From positions 1 to 18,767 of the forward strand of contig JAOXYB010017298.1 in NCBI GenBank assembly GCA_028565635.1: a stretch of DNA of 18,767 bases. The letters are read 5' to 3'. The stretch is from Phoronis ovalis. Lineage: Eukaryota > Phoronida > Phoronidae. Position numbers and translations under genes: made by a program. The notes beneath the pieces were generated by a model. That model was not told the DNA's origin and did no database searches. It worked only from the letters and a program-made list of their open reading frames with translations. Positions 8,771 through 18,278 of this stretch are shown piece by piece; position 1 is the stretch's first letter; each line of letters starts with the position of its first letter.

Positions 8771-8947
8771 TAATGAATTTGTGTGTCCCTCAGTACCATT
8801 ATCCTGCAACCATTCCATCATTTCAACTTCATCATTATATGCAGTGGCTTGAAAAGGGCAGTTGATATTGGCATCATTTCGCAGAACTTTGTTATCAGCT
8901 GCAACAGTTACACTAGCTGCAGCCATATACAGAGATGTGGATCCACA
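8771..8947 (-). CDS. Exon encoding ankyrin repeats
   Basis: Ankyrin repeats are helix-turn-helix modules that bind other proteins. After the acceptor ACTTTCAG the exon reads CGSTSLYMAAASVTVAADNK and continues VLRNDANINCPF. From the G of GST to the N of ANIN is exactly 28 positions, as in the consensus GxTPLHxAA...LLxxGAxxN. A second unit follows (ATAYNDEVEMMEWLQDNG), missing about eight residues of its first turn. The donor TTA|GTGAGC at 8771 gives 59 codons and phase 0. Alternative donors at 8797 (AATG|GTACTG) and 8734 (ATTG|GTAATA) are possible. The first helix pair is diverged. The ankyrin call rests on the motif and spacing. Confidence 0.65.
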
Positions 8948-9328
8948 CTGAAAGTTTTAGAGGTTAAATTACTCTTAATACTGTCAAGATACCCGATATA
9001 GGTTGATAACACTTCTATTGTCAAAATACATTGAAGTAAAGAGAGTATATTCTTTAATCAGAGCACTTGTCTGTCTGGTTAAATCAGCTCAATGTATCTA
9101 AATCATAATATGCCAAGGCATATTTTCCATTGAAAAACTTTGAAAGGCCCTTTGCCTGCCTTATTCTGTGACGTGGCCAACTTGGTCATGTAGACGAGTT
9201 TCTGAGTAAGCCTTTTTCTTTATTAAATCCCCAATTTCAAAATGCTAGCGAATATTACGATTCCCATAGCAACATACTACACCCCACACCATTTTGTGCT
9301 CACTACATACCATTTGTTAATTGATAGG

Positions 9329-9450
9329 GTATTATGTCTCAAAACCCTTGCAGTGGTAGGTTACACAAACCTGTTGTTTACCTAAGTGTATATTGTGTCT
9401 GAAAACCATTGCTGTGGTAGGTTACACTTACCTGCTGTTTACCTGATCAT
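9329..9450. repeat. Tandem duplication, two copies of about 61 bp
   Basis: TTGCAGTGGTAGGTTACAC and TTGCTGTGGTAGGTTACAC lie 61 bases apart, with the flanking sequence (CTGTTGTTTACCT and CTGCTGTTTACCT) also repeated. It lies between two candidate exons, in presumed intron. Confidence 0.8.
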
Positions 9451-9531
9451 GTGATATACCCCACCCTATATAAATTTCTGCAGAACAGATATACAGATTC
9501 ACAAGACACTATGATGTTGCATTTCACAAAC

Positions 9532-9632
9532 CTCTTTGTTATTTAGATGAACTACATCACAATCAATTTTCTTTGATTTGCTTGTATGAGAGAGTGATGC
9601 TGGAGATCTATGCTGTACACCACATCTGCTTA
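9532..9632 (-). CDS. Candidate exon before the ankyrin exon
   Basis: This segment has 33 codons plus two leading bases, between the acceptor TTACATTTTTAG and a weaker donor GAG|GTTTGT. It contains SRCGVQHRSPASLSHT and ends KKIDCDVVHLNNKE. That ending looks like the loop leading into an ankyrin repeat, and it splices in frame to the ankyrin exon's GSTSLYMAA. Incoming phase 1 fits the 73-nt exon upstream. No domain is visible in its first half. Confidence 0.5.
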
Positions 9633-9970
9633 CTAAAAATGTAAAGGCACTCACTATAAACTTATTGCTCCTAAGTTAGGTTTCAAAAATATTACTGTTA
9701 AGCTTGTTTGCATTTTCACAAAGCAACTCCCTGGCAGTTCTGTCACTAAACATGGTTTTAGAGATATGTTGTTCTGTTTTTCAGCAAATTACTGCTTACC
9801 ACAGGGAATAAATTATCAACCCCAACCACCTTGGTGTTTCTCTTACGGCATGGTTTTATCTTATATCTGATAACTATATTCATAGAAGACTTTAAGTTAT
9901 TTCTGCCAATAAATTGTCGAAAGACAAGTTACTTCCTCAAAGAAAGTGTTTTAATCATGGTAACAAATGT

Positions 9971-10570
9971 TTTAGAGTCTCTTAACAGAATTAGACAAAT
10001 ATTTTGAATAACAGGAGTTAGTATTTTTGCCATTTTTATCAAGGTTCTTTACATTAATTTTCCCTAACTCTTACTTGAATTATCTGTTAATTTGATGCAT
10101 ACTTCTACTGTGTCTTCATCTATTATACGCCTTCTTTTTAAAAAGATCTGTAAAACAGTATTGGCACACATTGACAGACACATTTACTATTATTTAAACA
10201 ACAAAGTATTCCCAGGCACACCGCTGCATGCTGGTGTTAGTGAGCATGCTGTTATAAGTGATGTAATTTCAGCGTTATTTCTGTTGCTATGACACATCGG
10301 AAACACCTCAACATGTCAAAATTTTTCAGTAGTGTTTATAGTGCCATCTTGGAATTGACACAGTAAAAGCTGTTGTGAGTTTGACTTTTATTAAAGGACT
10401 GTTTTTGATTTAAACCTTCATTGTTTGTTCGAAACTTCAAAAATAATCAAATATAATTTGTGGACCACTTTGCAGAATTTGTTATTTCTGTTGCAAAAAT
10501 ACAAAGAAAATTATTGCCGAATTTTAAGTTTTTCACTGCAGAATTCCACAGGGACTAGTACAAAATTTCT
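9971..10570. repeat. Duplicated segment containing a 73-nt exon, copy 1
   Basis: This is similar to 12498-13062 in the same orientation. The match is strongest over the exon and its splice sites and fades with many indels outwards, but can be followed to ATTTTAAGTTTTTCACTGCAGAATTC near 10522-10546. The period is about 2.5 kb, consistent with an old tandem duplication inside one gene. Confidence 0.8.
10075..10147 (-). CDS. Candidate 73-nt exon, copy 1 of a duplicated exon
   Basis: The acceptor ACTGTTTTACAG and donor TTCAA|GTAAGAG are both strong. The only open frame encodes 24 residues ending EVCIKLTDNS, starting IFLKRRRIIDEDT. The copy at 12606-12678 has identical splice sites and length, with nine substitutions and no indels, while flanking intron sequence is full of indels. 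That difference points to selection on the reading frame. Phases 0 in and 1 out fit the neighbours. I do not recognise the domain; alternating hydrophobic residues suggest beta strands. Confidence 0.58.
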
Positions 10571-10876
10571 GAGTATTTTAAATTTAACTTAAGTTAACTA
10601 TACTTTCTACATATCTCATTGGTCTACCTTTTTTATTGCAGATGATGATTTCAATAAGATACTTTTTCAAAACTTTATGCCCAAATCAATACTGCCTGTA
10701 ATTTATGGGTATCAACTAGTAGAAACTATAAGGTAATAACAATGACAACATTCACAGTGCTTGTATGATCACGGCGCCTTCAGAACACATTATTCCTGTA
10801 CAAAGTTCAGAGAAGGAGAAAACATAAAAACATCTACATATACACAACAATTTTTAGCTGCAATACAGTGTATTAC

Positions 10877-10982
10877 CTTTCCACCATCAGTTTCATCTTT
10901 TTTTACCAACGTTTCTACCTGTAAAGTATACCTCCTCAAATGCCTATATGAACTTTTAATCACTTTTCCTCTAATACGAAGT
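10877..10982 (-). CDS. Candidate exon, unknown domain
   Basis: This has 35 codons plus one leading base, between a long pyrimidine tract acceptor (CATTTTTTGTTTTACAG) and donor GGAAAG|GTAATA. It encodes LRIRGKVIKSSYRHLRRY then TLQVETLVKKDETDGGK. The other two frames contain stops. Outgoing phase 0 joins the 73-nt exon copy 1. The basic, strand-like pattern loosely recalls the start of an NTR/C345C-type beta-barrel domain, but without the diagnostic cysteines I do not assign it. Confidence 0.5.
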
Positions 10983-11202
10983 CTGTAAAACAAAAAATGA
11001 AAACAGGTGTTAGGGTAACAGTTATTAATTGCTTTGCTGTGAAGGTAAACTTTCCGTCCCTTTCCTCACTTTTAAGTAAAATTAGCCCAGTAAAAAAAAT
11101 ATCTACGAGCATAAATCTATGCTGTGATCTCCCTTTACTTGCAGAAATTATTTGCCATGCTTCTTGTTTATTTATTGTGATAATATTGTTTTTATTACTT
11201 AC

Positions 11203-11236
11203 TGCTTCTTTCCACCTTTGGTTTTGCTTTTCCTCA
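11203..11236 (-). CDS. Candidate 34-nt exon, lysine-rich
   Basis: A short segment lies between an excellent acceptor (TTATTTTTATTTTCAG) and an excellent donor (GCA|GTAAGTAA). In the frame that joins both neighbours (1 in, 2 out) it reads RKSKTKGGKKQ, a basic linker. Its small size keeps confidence low. Confidence 0.35.
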
Positions 11237-11562
11237 CTGAAAATAAAAATAATTTGTATGACAGTGTCAGTCTGGGATATAATATATTCAGGAATAATTA
11301 CAGCTCCTTGGGTGTGTAGAAAACATTACTTGCAGTCTTACTGTATATAGCTTAAATTAATTTTATTTGGGGACATGAACATATATACCTTTGTAATATT
11401 TTTGTGTTTAGTTAATCATAATTTGTAATTGTTGCCTACCCTAAGCTGGGAATTTCTGGCAGTGAAATCTATACCTGCTGATCTATGTTTCCCTTATTCT
11501 CATACTTTGTTTATTCAGCAGATTAGTAACTCGTACTTTTTCCGGACATGAACTGACCTGTG

Positions 11563-11997
11563 GATAGTTCTGGTTTCAGGACATTCGTACTATCCCTCTT
11601 GACAATCTGATGAGGGAGTGTTAAATAGTCATGGACTCTCTGATAGCCATATATATGAAAAGTGGCCCACACACAAATGACCCTTTTCACACATGGTGGA
11701 ATAAAATTTCGTCAAGAGAGTTAAATGTGGTAATTTTGTGTGTATATAACAGCACAAGATTATTTATTATTATGAGTAGTCGAACATGAATTTCGATAGA
11801 CAGAGAGCATCAAGACAATGCTATATGAACTCAGACGGTAGGACACATATTTTGAAGATTTAAAAAAGTGTTGTTTAACTATTAATTGATACCAGAGTCC
11901 ATGACTGTTTGGGAAGCCTCACACATCAGATTATCAAGTGTAGCATGAATGTTGGTTGATGGGATACTTACATTTCGTCCTGCCAGAGTTTAACTAT
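11563..11997. mobile_element. Imperfect long inverted-repeat element in presumed intron
   Basis: AGTCATGGACTCT (11627-11639) recurs inverted at 11894-11906. Further out CTTGACAATCTGATG (11598-11612) pairs with its inverted copy at 11924-11938, and GGAC..TATCCC near 11579-11596 pairs with 11961-11979. The arms extend roughly 75-100 bp with indels, around a 255-bp centre. No open frame supports a transposase. A non-autonomous foldback or MITE-type element is the simplest reading. Confidence 0.5.
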
Positions 11998-12497
11998 AGT
12001 TTGCTAAACAAAGCAAGTGATAATACTCTGGCTTATTCAACCACCATTCATTTAATGGATATTTATGAGTAACATGATCTATTTTCCTTGGCTAAATATA
12101 ACCAGGGTGCATTTCTCAAATTCATTCAGTAGCATGCACTGAAAGGTGTGTGTGTGATTTTATCACACTGTTTGATTGGGAACATATTTTCACTACAAGG
12201 AAATTTAACTATATACTGTCTACTTATTATCTACTATAAGAATTATTGTAAAAAATATTCTGTAGATATAGCTAAATCAATAGATTTGACTCTATTTTCA
12301 ACAGTAACAACAGATATTACGCTTTTGCTAGGTGCTGCTATGCGATGTTTCACAGTGACTGTACATATGAGTCACCCTACGGACCCTTTTTTAAGCTCCT
12401 TAGAACTTTTATGTGTGTGTGATTGTTAGGGTTTTGATATCTTGGACCTCACACTCATACCAGAAATTAGCCAAGTATCACTTAAGGCTAATTAATA

Positions 12498-13062
12498 TTT
12501 TAGAGGTTCTTCAACAGATTTAGATAAAAGACAAATAATTTGATAAACAAAAATTAATATTTTTGCCATTTTTATCAATGCTTTTTACATATCCTGAACT
12601 CTTACTTGAATTATCTGTTAACTTGATGCATACTTCAGTTGTGTCTTCACCTATTATATGCTTTGTTTTCAAAAAGATCTGTAAAACAGTATTGGTATAC
12701 ATTAACAATAACGAACAAACAGCAAACAGGATTTCTACTTTTTCGACAGAATCCTGCAGAACTACAAAGTAAATAATTTACTCAACCATATAACTCATCG
12801 TGCTGTTTACTGGGGCAATTCTAACTGGCAATGCAACCACTTCTGGAAAATTCTGACATGAATGTTTTTGATTTAGCAAGAGAAACATAGTAACTAATCA
12901 CAGCGCTTCGGATGACCTTTCTGATCTAAAAAATTCAGTTTTTGTTCATTACTTCAAAAAATCACCTATATAATTTGTGCAGAATAAGTAGAAAAATTGC
13001 TGCAGAATTTTAAGTTTTCACCCGTCAGCAGAATTCATAAGGGACTGACATACACATTTCAT
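12498..13062. repeat. Duplicated segment containing a 73-nt exon, copy 2
   Basis: This is the same-orientation partner of 9971-10570. Outside the exon it shares ATTTTTGCCATTTTTATCAA on one side, and CTTCAAAAAATCA, ATAATTTGTG and GCAGAATTTTAAGTTTTCAC on the other. Confidence 0.8.
12606..12678 (-). CDS. Candidate 73-nt exon, copy 2 of a duplicated exon
   Basis: Acceptor ACTGTTTTACAG and donor TTCAA|GTAAGAG, as in copy 1. It reads IFLKTKHIIGEDTTEVCIK then LTDNS in the only open frame. Phase 0 in joins the upstream exon at 13254-13354, and phase 1 out joins the 34-nt exon as codon A|TG. If the two copies were alternatives rather than serial, this would be a pair of paralogous cassette exons. They cannot simply replace each other, because the exons between them fit in frame. 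Confidence 0.6.
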
Positions 13063-13253
13063 GAGTCAATGCTAGACAATAAGGTTTGAAAAGAAATAAT
13101 TGCTGACTGCATACTTGCAAATTCCAAGCTACATCTTCTCAGAAATGGAAAGAAGGTCATATTACTTTGTTAAACAGGAATCATTCTGTCACTAACTAAT
13201 GAAACAGCTATCAGCTGTCATGTATATCGACACACTATTATTTCATAGTGTAC

Positions 13254-13354
13254 CTCATTGCCCAGTTCTGCAAAGGCTCTCTGGTCTAACACTACTATGT
13301 TCTTATCGTAATTAGAATTAAATAATGTATTACGTCTTGTTAAAATATTCAATT
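13254..13354 (-). CDS. Candidate exon, unknown domain
   Basis: This has 33 codons after two leading bases, between the acceptor GATTTTTCTTTTTACAG and donor GAG|GTACAC. It encodes LNILTRRNTLFNSNYDKN then IVVLDQRAFAELGNE. It has the same length and phases (1 in, 0 out) as the exon at 9532-9632, and like it sits next to a 73-nt exon copy, although the order differs. This may reflect the same old duplication; sequence similarity between the two is too low to claim it. Confidence 0.5.
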
Positions 13355-13454
13355 CTGTAAAAAGAAAAATCAAAACAGTATAATAATTCCGTATAACTTT
13401 TTTACAGATCGCAAAACTTAATCATATGTTTGTAGTTTTTAAAACTATTTGGGT

Positions 13455-13533
13455 TCTCTGGTCAAAAGCTCATTGGTTCGAAAACTCGCTGGTCCCTAAG
13501 GCTCATTGCTTTGAAAGCTTGCTGGTCCGAAAC
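13455..13533. repeat. 33-bp tandem repeat, about 2.4 copies
   Basis: GCTCATTGGTTCGAAAACTC (13468) and GCTCATTGCTTTGAAAGCTT (13501) start 33 bases apart, each followed by GCTGGTCC. A partial unit, TCTCTGGTCAAAA, precedes them. Confidence 0.75.
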
Positions 13534-13777
13534 ACAAAATAAATGTGGTAAATAAATGCATATACCAAGGAGTGTGATTTTGCACTGGTTCAACGCTACA
13601 TCTTGGTTCCAATTACACGTAGCAGTATTCCGGAGAATTATTAGTGTTTTGCGAAAAAAAAATTCCTAAAAACGATATATTCCAAAAGTGTTAGTCACAC
13701 AGTGGCCGGTTAGTTATCATTTATGCTGACAAAACATTTTTCCAACTTAACAGTATGAGCAAGAAAAAACCCTTTCA

Positions 13778-13830
13778 TCATCATCACTACACATTTATCA
13801 TCATCACTACACATACTACACATTTAAAGC
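13778..13830. repeat. Short tandem repeat (ATC)n with ACTACACAT
   Basis: ATCATCATCACTACACATTT is followed directly by ATCATCATCACTACACATA and then CTACACATTT. The period is about 20 bases. Confidence 0.75.
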
Positions 13831-15198
13831 AACAAAAAGTATTATTATCATTAAGATATTTTTTACATTTAAGGATAAGCATCAGTCGTAAAAATAAATT
13901 ATATTTTTTTCATACTTCGCTCAAATGTAGCCAATAAAAAACTAACTTAAATGGTGGAAAGGAAAAAATAGGTTACTGACTTACTTTTTGAGTTTTTTGA
14001 ACCGTTATTTTAGGTAATTTTATATAATTGCTTTCAATGGGAAATATGGCTAAAATCGCAGCAGTAGTTTCATGACAAATTAGATTTTTTTTCAAACTCA
14101 TCCATCTTTTAAAGCTCCTTAAAATCTATCCAATAAAATAAAAAAAGATGTGTTACCGTGCTTGTTTGAAAGTTAACTGTTTTATATTTACAGAAGTTGG
14201 TATGACATCATTTTCACGTTGTTTTTTTCCCTTATATAACGTTTAATGTGCATTTGCATATAAAAGTTAAAAATTCTTGTTCATTAATTTGGAACAAAAA
14301 TGGAACAAACGTCGATTTCAAGTTTGAGCCGGAAATGAGTTGAATGACTGAACGTTGGGGTATCCGTTTTCTTTTAAGTGTTATTGCTTGTAGGAGACGT
14401 ATCTGGCTCTTGTATTTATTTTTGCAATTTGATTTTAATTGCTTATTTTTAGATCTGAACCATAAAAAGAACTATTTAATTAAAAAGATGAGAATAGATG
14501 TGCTTATAGAACGCTGAGATGCAGATCTGTTGTTGTGGAATCAGCGGGAACAACTCAGAAATTCATGCAAAAATGCAATCAACCATATATCCTTCAATTT
14601 TTCAGCCATTTAATACTAACACGACTGTGAATAAAAAAGCGAAAGATAAATGTGCCCAGAAACACTGCTAGGTTCAGAATTTATGCAAAAACTGCTCTAT
14701 GAAAATCTCATTTAAAATGTTATGCTTCGAAGCAGGTGGGAACGGTTCTCAATACGTTTGGAAAGCTAAAAGTATAACGTTATTTCTAAGACTGCAATAG
14801 ATAGTTAGTATAGTTCCATGTTATTTTTTGATTGAAAGCAATTGCATATCTCAAGCTAAGATTAGTAACAAAGTAAGTAACAAGAACGATATATTGCTGA
14901 GTTAATTGATGTACATTAATAACTCATTGTACCAAGGCATATACTTTGTCTTGAATAGCGTGTTCGACCAGTAATTTATAGAACTGGGCAAAATTAGATT
15001 ATAGCTCGTATGATTTACTCATATTTCTCTTATTGAAAAAATTATCATTTTATCATATTGTCGCTCATAAGCGCCCATACCCGCATTCGGAAAAAATATC
15101 ATTAACCGCCCATCAGCTCGCAACTACACCCACCCCAAATTTATACTTACACATTTTTTAGTCATAACAATATATTTAATTATGCACCATGATTCCCC

Positions 15199-15308
15199 CG
15201 ATTTATACCCTATTTTTGATTTTCAAGGAGTCCTTTCCTAAAATCTACCCGGGAAATCTACCCTTTTTTCAAGTTTCAAGGACCCTGACTTTTTCCAAAA
15301 TACCCCCC
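15199..15308. repeat. Degenerate tandem repeat, two units of about 54 bp
   Basis: Each unit has CCC, a T-run, TTTCAAGGA, a CT-rich stretch, then AAAAT and CCC. The first unit contains GATTTTCAAGGAGTCC and the second AGTTTCAAGGACCC. The region is richer in C runs than its surroundings. Confidence 0.5.
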
Positions 15309-16102
15309 TTTTCCACGAAATTCTTAACGTTCATACGATCCCATATTATGCTGGAGTGCGGGGACTAGGATTTTTCCCGGTCCAATTTGAATGCTGGGGG
15401 AAAATAGTTCTGATCTGTACTGTAAACATCTCCTTATGCTAAAGAGTTGTATGAATGGAAACTAATGAAGTGCTATCATATAAAATGCTCGCGATCGTGG
15501 ATTCAGAATAAGATTTGTCTGAAGTCGGGGTCCGAAGGAAAGATAGTTCGGATCAAGACGTAAGAAACTGAAGGTATGAAGTAAAAAAGTCATTTTTTTG
15601 CTCAAGAAATGTCTATGGCGCCCAATGTCCGTCACAGGTTTATATAATAAGTATAATGTGGTTACTATAAAATTATTTTGTAAATAAAATTTCGGCTATA
15701 CGCTATTCGTCTAATACTTGGCATTGTGATTTAAACTTACTGATTCTGGCCTAAAAAACAAAAATAATCCTTCAGTAATAAACTTCAACCACTTAGAGGC
15801 TGTAAGCACTGTTTTAAGCCAGTAACATTGATAATTAATAAGGACGTAATAAAAAGTGCACGTTGTGACGTAAAAGATGATGTACATGCGCAACTGATGG
15901 TGCATGTGAACAACTGTGATGCTTATCCTTAAGACTGCTTATCATGAAATTGAACGTTATAATTTCAAACAAGACAGTTGCAATGTAAGATGCCCATCTC
16001 ATCCCTAGAATTAGATCATGTTCTAGGTGGTGGTGCAGCCCTGGTGGGTAGTCGCTTCTTGAAGTAGTTGGTTTAAGTCTTACAAATTTAAAGCAAAGTA
16101 TC

Positions 16103-17625
16103 AGATACAATAAATGTTAAAGATTTGGATCATCATTTGACACAGTTTTCAATGTCATTCTGAAATGCTACCTAGCCTAACACACCCAACCACATTTTGC
16201 TTTTTGTGAATGCACCTTTGAATAGCCTAGTCAACACTGGGTCATTCTGGTATGTGGAAGAACCTGACGGGCCCTCTTTGGAACGAACACAGTCACCAGC
16301 TGACCATTTTGAAAGTGATCTGGGTCAAAATTACAATTGACATGAATGCTGACCAGTATTTATCCTGTAACAAATATGAAGCTGATCAGATAACAATTGA
16401 AGCAGTTATTATGAGACATAGAAAGTATTACGCACAATAAATAATTTGAAGACTCAGATCGGCATTTGATTCATTTCCCAAGGTCATTTTAAAATGTCAT
16501 ATAGCCTATTACGCCAAACAACCCATGGTCTTCTTGAATCCATCTTGAAATCGTCAAGTTAACAGTTCGTCTTTCTGGTATGTAATGCAACATGTGTCCT
16601 CTCGGTAACAAACATGGCTGCCAGTTGGCTATATTTGAAGTAATATATGGCAAAACTATACCTGACTTGCACTTTGATCCATACTTACATTGTATCAAAT
16701 ATGATCAGATAAAAACTGAAGCTGTTATTATGTTGTACAATTTAAAGAACAAACATAGCCGTCAGTAGGCCATCTAGGTCAAAATTCTACATGCACAACA
16801 ACAAATGTGGAAGATTAAAATTGCCGTTTGACCCAATTTTTAAGGTCATTCTAAAATGTCACCTAGCCTATTATGCCTAACAGCCTATGCGGTTTGTGAA
16901 TCCACATTCGAATCGTCCAATCAACGTTTTGTTTTCCCCACAACTCATGCAAAGTAATGTGCCCTTTCGGGAACAAAAATGACAAAGATTCAGCATTTGA
17001 CCCACTTTTCAAGGTCATTTTACAACTTCACCTAGCCTATTTATTACGCCCACCAACCTATGTCCTTTGTGTATCCATCTTTGAATCGTCCGGTCAACGC
17101 TTTATCTTTATGGTATGTGGCGCAATATAATGTGCCTTCTCAGCAAGAAACATGGCCACCAGTCAGCCATCTTGGAAGTGATCCAGGTCAAATGTTTACC
17201 AGACTTGTACTTTGACCTGTATTTTCCCTGTGTCGAATATGAAGCTGACTGAATAAAAACTCAAGCAGTTATTTCGAGACAAAGAAAGTGTTACATACAA
17301 TGAAAAATTTCGAAGATTATAATTGCTGTTTGACCCACTTTTCAAGGTCATCCAATATGTCACCTAGCCTATTTTGCCCACCAATATGGAATTCCTGAAT
17401 CCACCTTCAAATCGTCCTGTCAATGTTTTGTCTTTCCCGCAACTCACACAAAGTAACATGCACTCTCAGGAACAAACATGGCCACCAGTCGGCCATATTG
17501 GAAGTATTCTCAAGGTCAAAATTATCACCAGCCTGCAGTTCCACTTGTATTCACCCTGTACCGAACATGAAGTTGATCGGGTAAAAACTGAAGATGTTAT
17601 TGCAGAGACGCATAGCCTATGACTA
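16103..17625. repeat. Tandem array of five diverged units of about 330 bp
   Basis: Anchored on TTTGA near the start of each unit, units lie at about 16136, 16465, 16827, 16996 and 17329, so steps are 329, 362, 169 and 333 bases. The third unit is truncated to half. Each unit carries in order TTTGACCCACTTTTCAAGGTCAT, TCACCTAGCCTAT, TTTGAATCGTCC, CATGGCCACCAGTCGGCCAT, AGGTCAAAATT, ATATGAAGCTGATC and AAAACTGAAGCAGTTATT, with variations. No continuous frame is shared between units. This looks like a minisatellite-type array, or serial insertion of one repeat family. Confidence 0.85.
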
Positions 17626-18035
17626 TATGCTCATGCACTATGCGAGATGGGCATAAATATCAATTAAATATTATATTCTGTAAAATATTGTATTTCCAGT
17701 AAACACGAGAACCCAGATATTTTAAAATTATCTTCTGTGTGGCATCAAAACAGCTTACAGACTTTCTATAGTAAAATTTAGCTACTCACTTCTAACTGTA
17801 AAAAAACAGCCAAAGACAGATTGCCAATGCAGGCGTATTTAATTGAAAAAACTTTTCAATAATAGTCATACTGCGGCTAGACAAAGAACATCAATTCCTA
17901 GTTTCACTCTATTGAATATTCAATATGTATCATATGCTTATGCTATGATATTCAGAAACTAAAAGTCGTTAATAAACCTCGAAATATAAACTTTTTATAA
18001 TTTAAAATATTTCTTTCGGACATCATACTGGTTAC
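17626..18035. other. Non-coding sequence right of the array
   Basis: AT-rich. It contains a good acceptor and donor on the minus strand only six bases apart (17790-17795), discussed in the findings. No other feature seen. Confidence 0.35.
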
Positions 18036-18053
18036 AGGAAACAATTTCAGTAC

Positions 18054-18278
18054 CTCTGGGGCCAAAACGGCAATGGGAAGATTTTTGATGTCAACCACAT
18101 GACAGAATACATTTAGGGAAGGCAAATTCTTCTTAGTATGTATAGTGACTGACATGAGCATGTTTATAGCTCTTTCGCAATAGTTTGCACCTACTGTCTG
18201 ACACATTTGCGAAGTTGCATTAACTGTTACTTTTTGAACAAGCGTACCAAATGTAGCTGCTATACGTTTATTTGTGAA
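18054..18278 (-). CDS. Candidate exon, conserved-looking protein of unknown family
   Basis: An uninterrupted frame of 75 codons follows the strong acceptor CCATTTTTTTAG and ends at donor CCAGAG|GTACTG; a second donor at 18036 (CCT|GTAACC) would add six residues in the same phase. It reads FTNKRIAATFGTLVQKVTV, then MCQTVGANYCERAINMLM, then NVFCHVVDIKNLPIAVLAPE. The balanced amino-acid composition is more protein-like than other open frames here. I do not recognise the family. Phase 0 at the end is compatible with other minus-strand exons, but 5 kb separate it from the next well-supported one, so it may belong to another gene. Confidence 0.5.

Larger units (their letters stand above)
13355..16102. 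other. Mostly non-coding stretch with minor repeats
   Basis: No convincing exon on either strand beyond the 10-base segment described among the findings. Minor repeats are listed separately. The open frame at 15835-16110 (minus) resembles no family I know. Confidence 0.4.

Noticed and set aside
10877-10982. Assignment of this exon to an NTR/C345C domain
   Set aside because: The strand pattern is suggestive but the conserved cysteines and the following YLxxG motif are not visible in the neighbouring exons.
10997-11350. 117-codon plus-strand open frame rich in Leu, Ile and Phe
   Set aside because: It overlaps the well-bounded minus-strand 34-nt exon and looks like the complement of pyrimidine-rich splice regions; no domain, and the hydrophobic bias follows from T-rich DNA.
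12148-12429. 93-codon plus-strand open frame
   Set aside because: No recognisable domain, starts in a GT microsatellite-like tract and has no splice or promoter context.
13455-13830. Short regularly spaced repeats that might suggest a CRISPR array
   Set aside because: Only two or three adjoining units with no unique spacers, in a eukaryotic context; ordinary tandem repeats.
15835-16110. 91-codon minus-strand open frame (His-rich)
   Set aside because: No supporting splice sites that define an exon, no family resemblance, and its upstream end reaches the repeat array.
16252-16698. Open frames on both strands inside the 330-bp array
   Set aside because: The frames are not preserved between array units, as expected for non-coding repeats.
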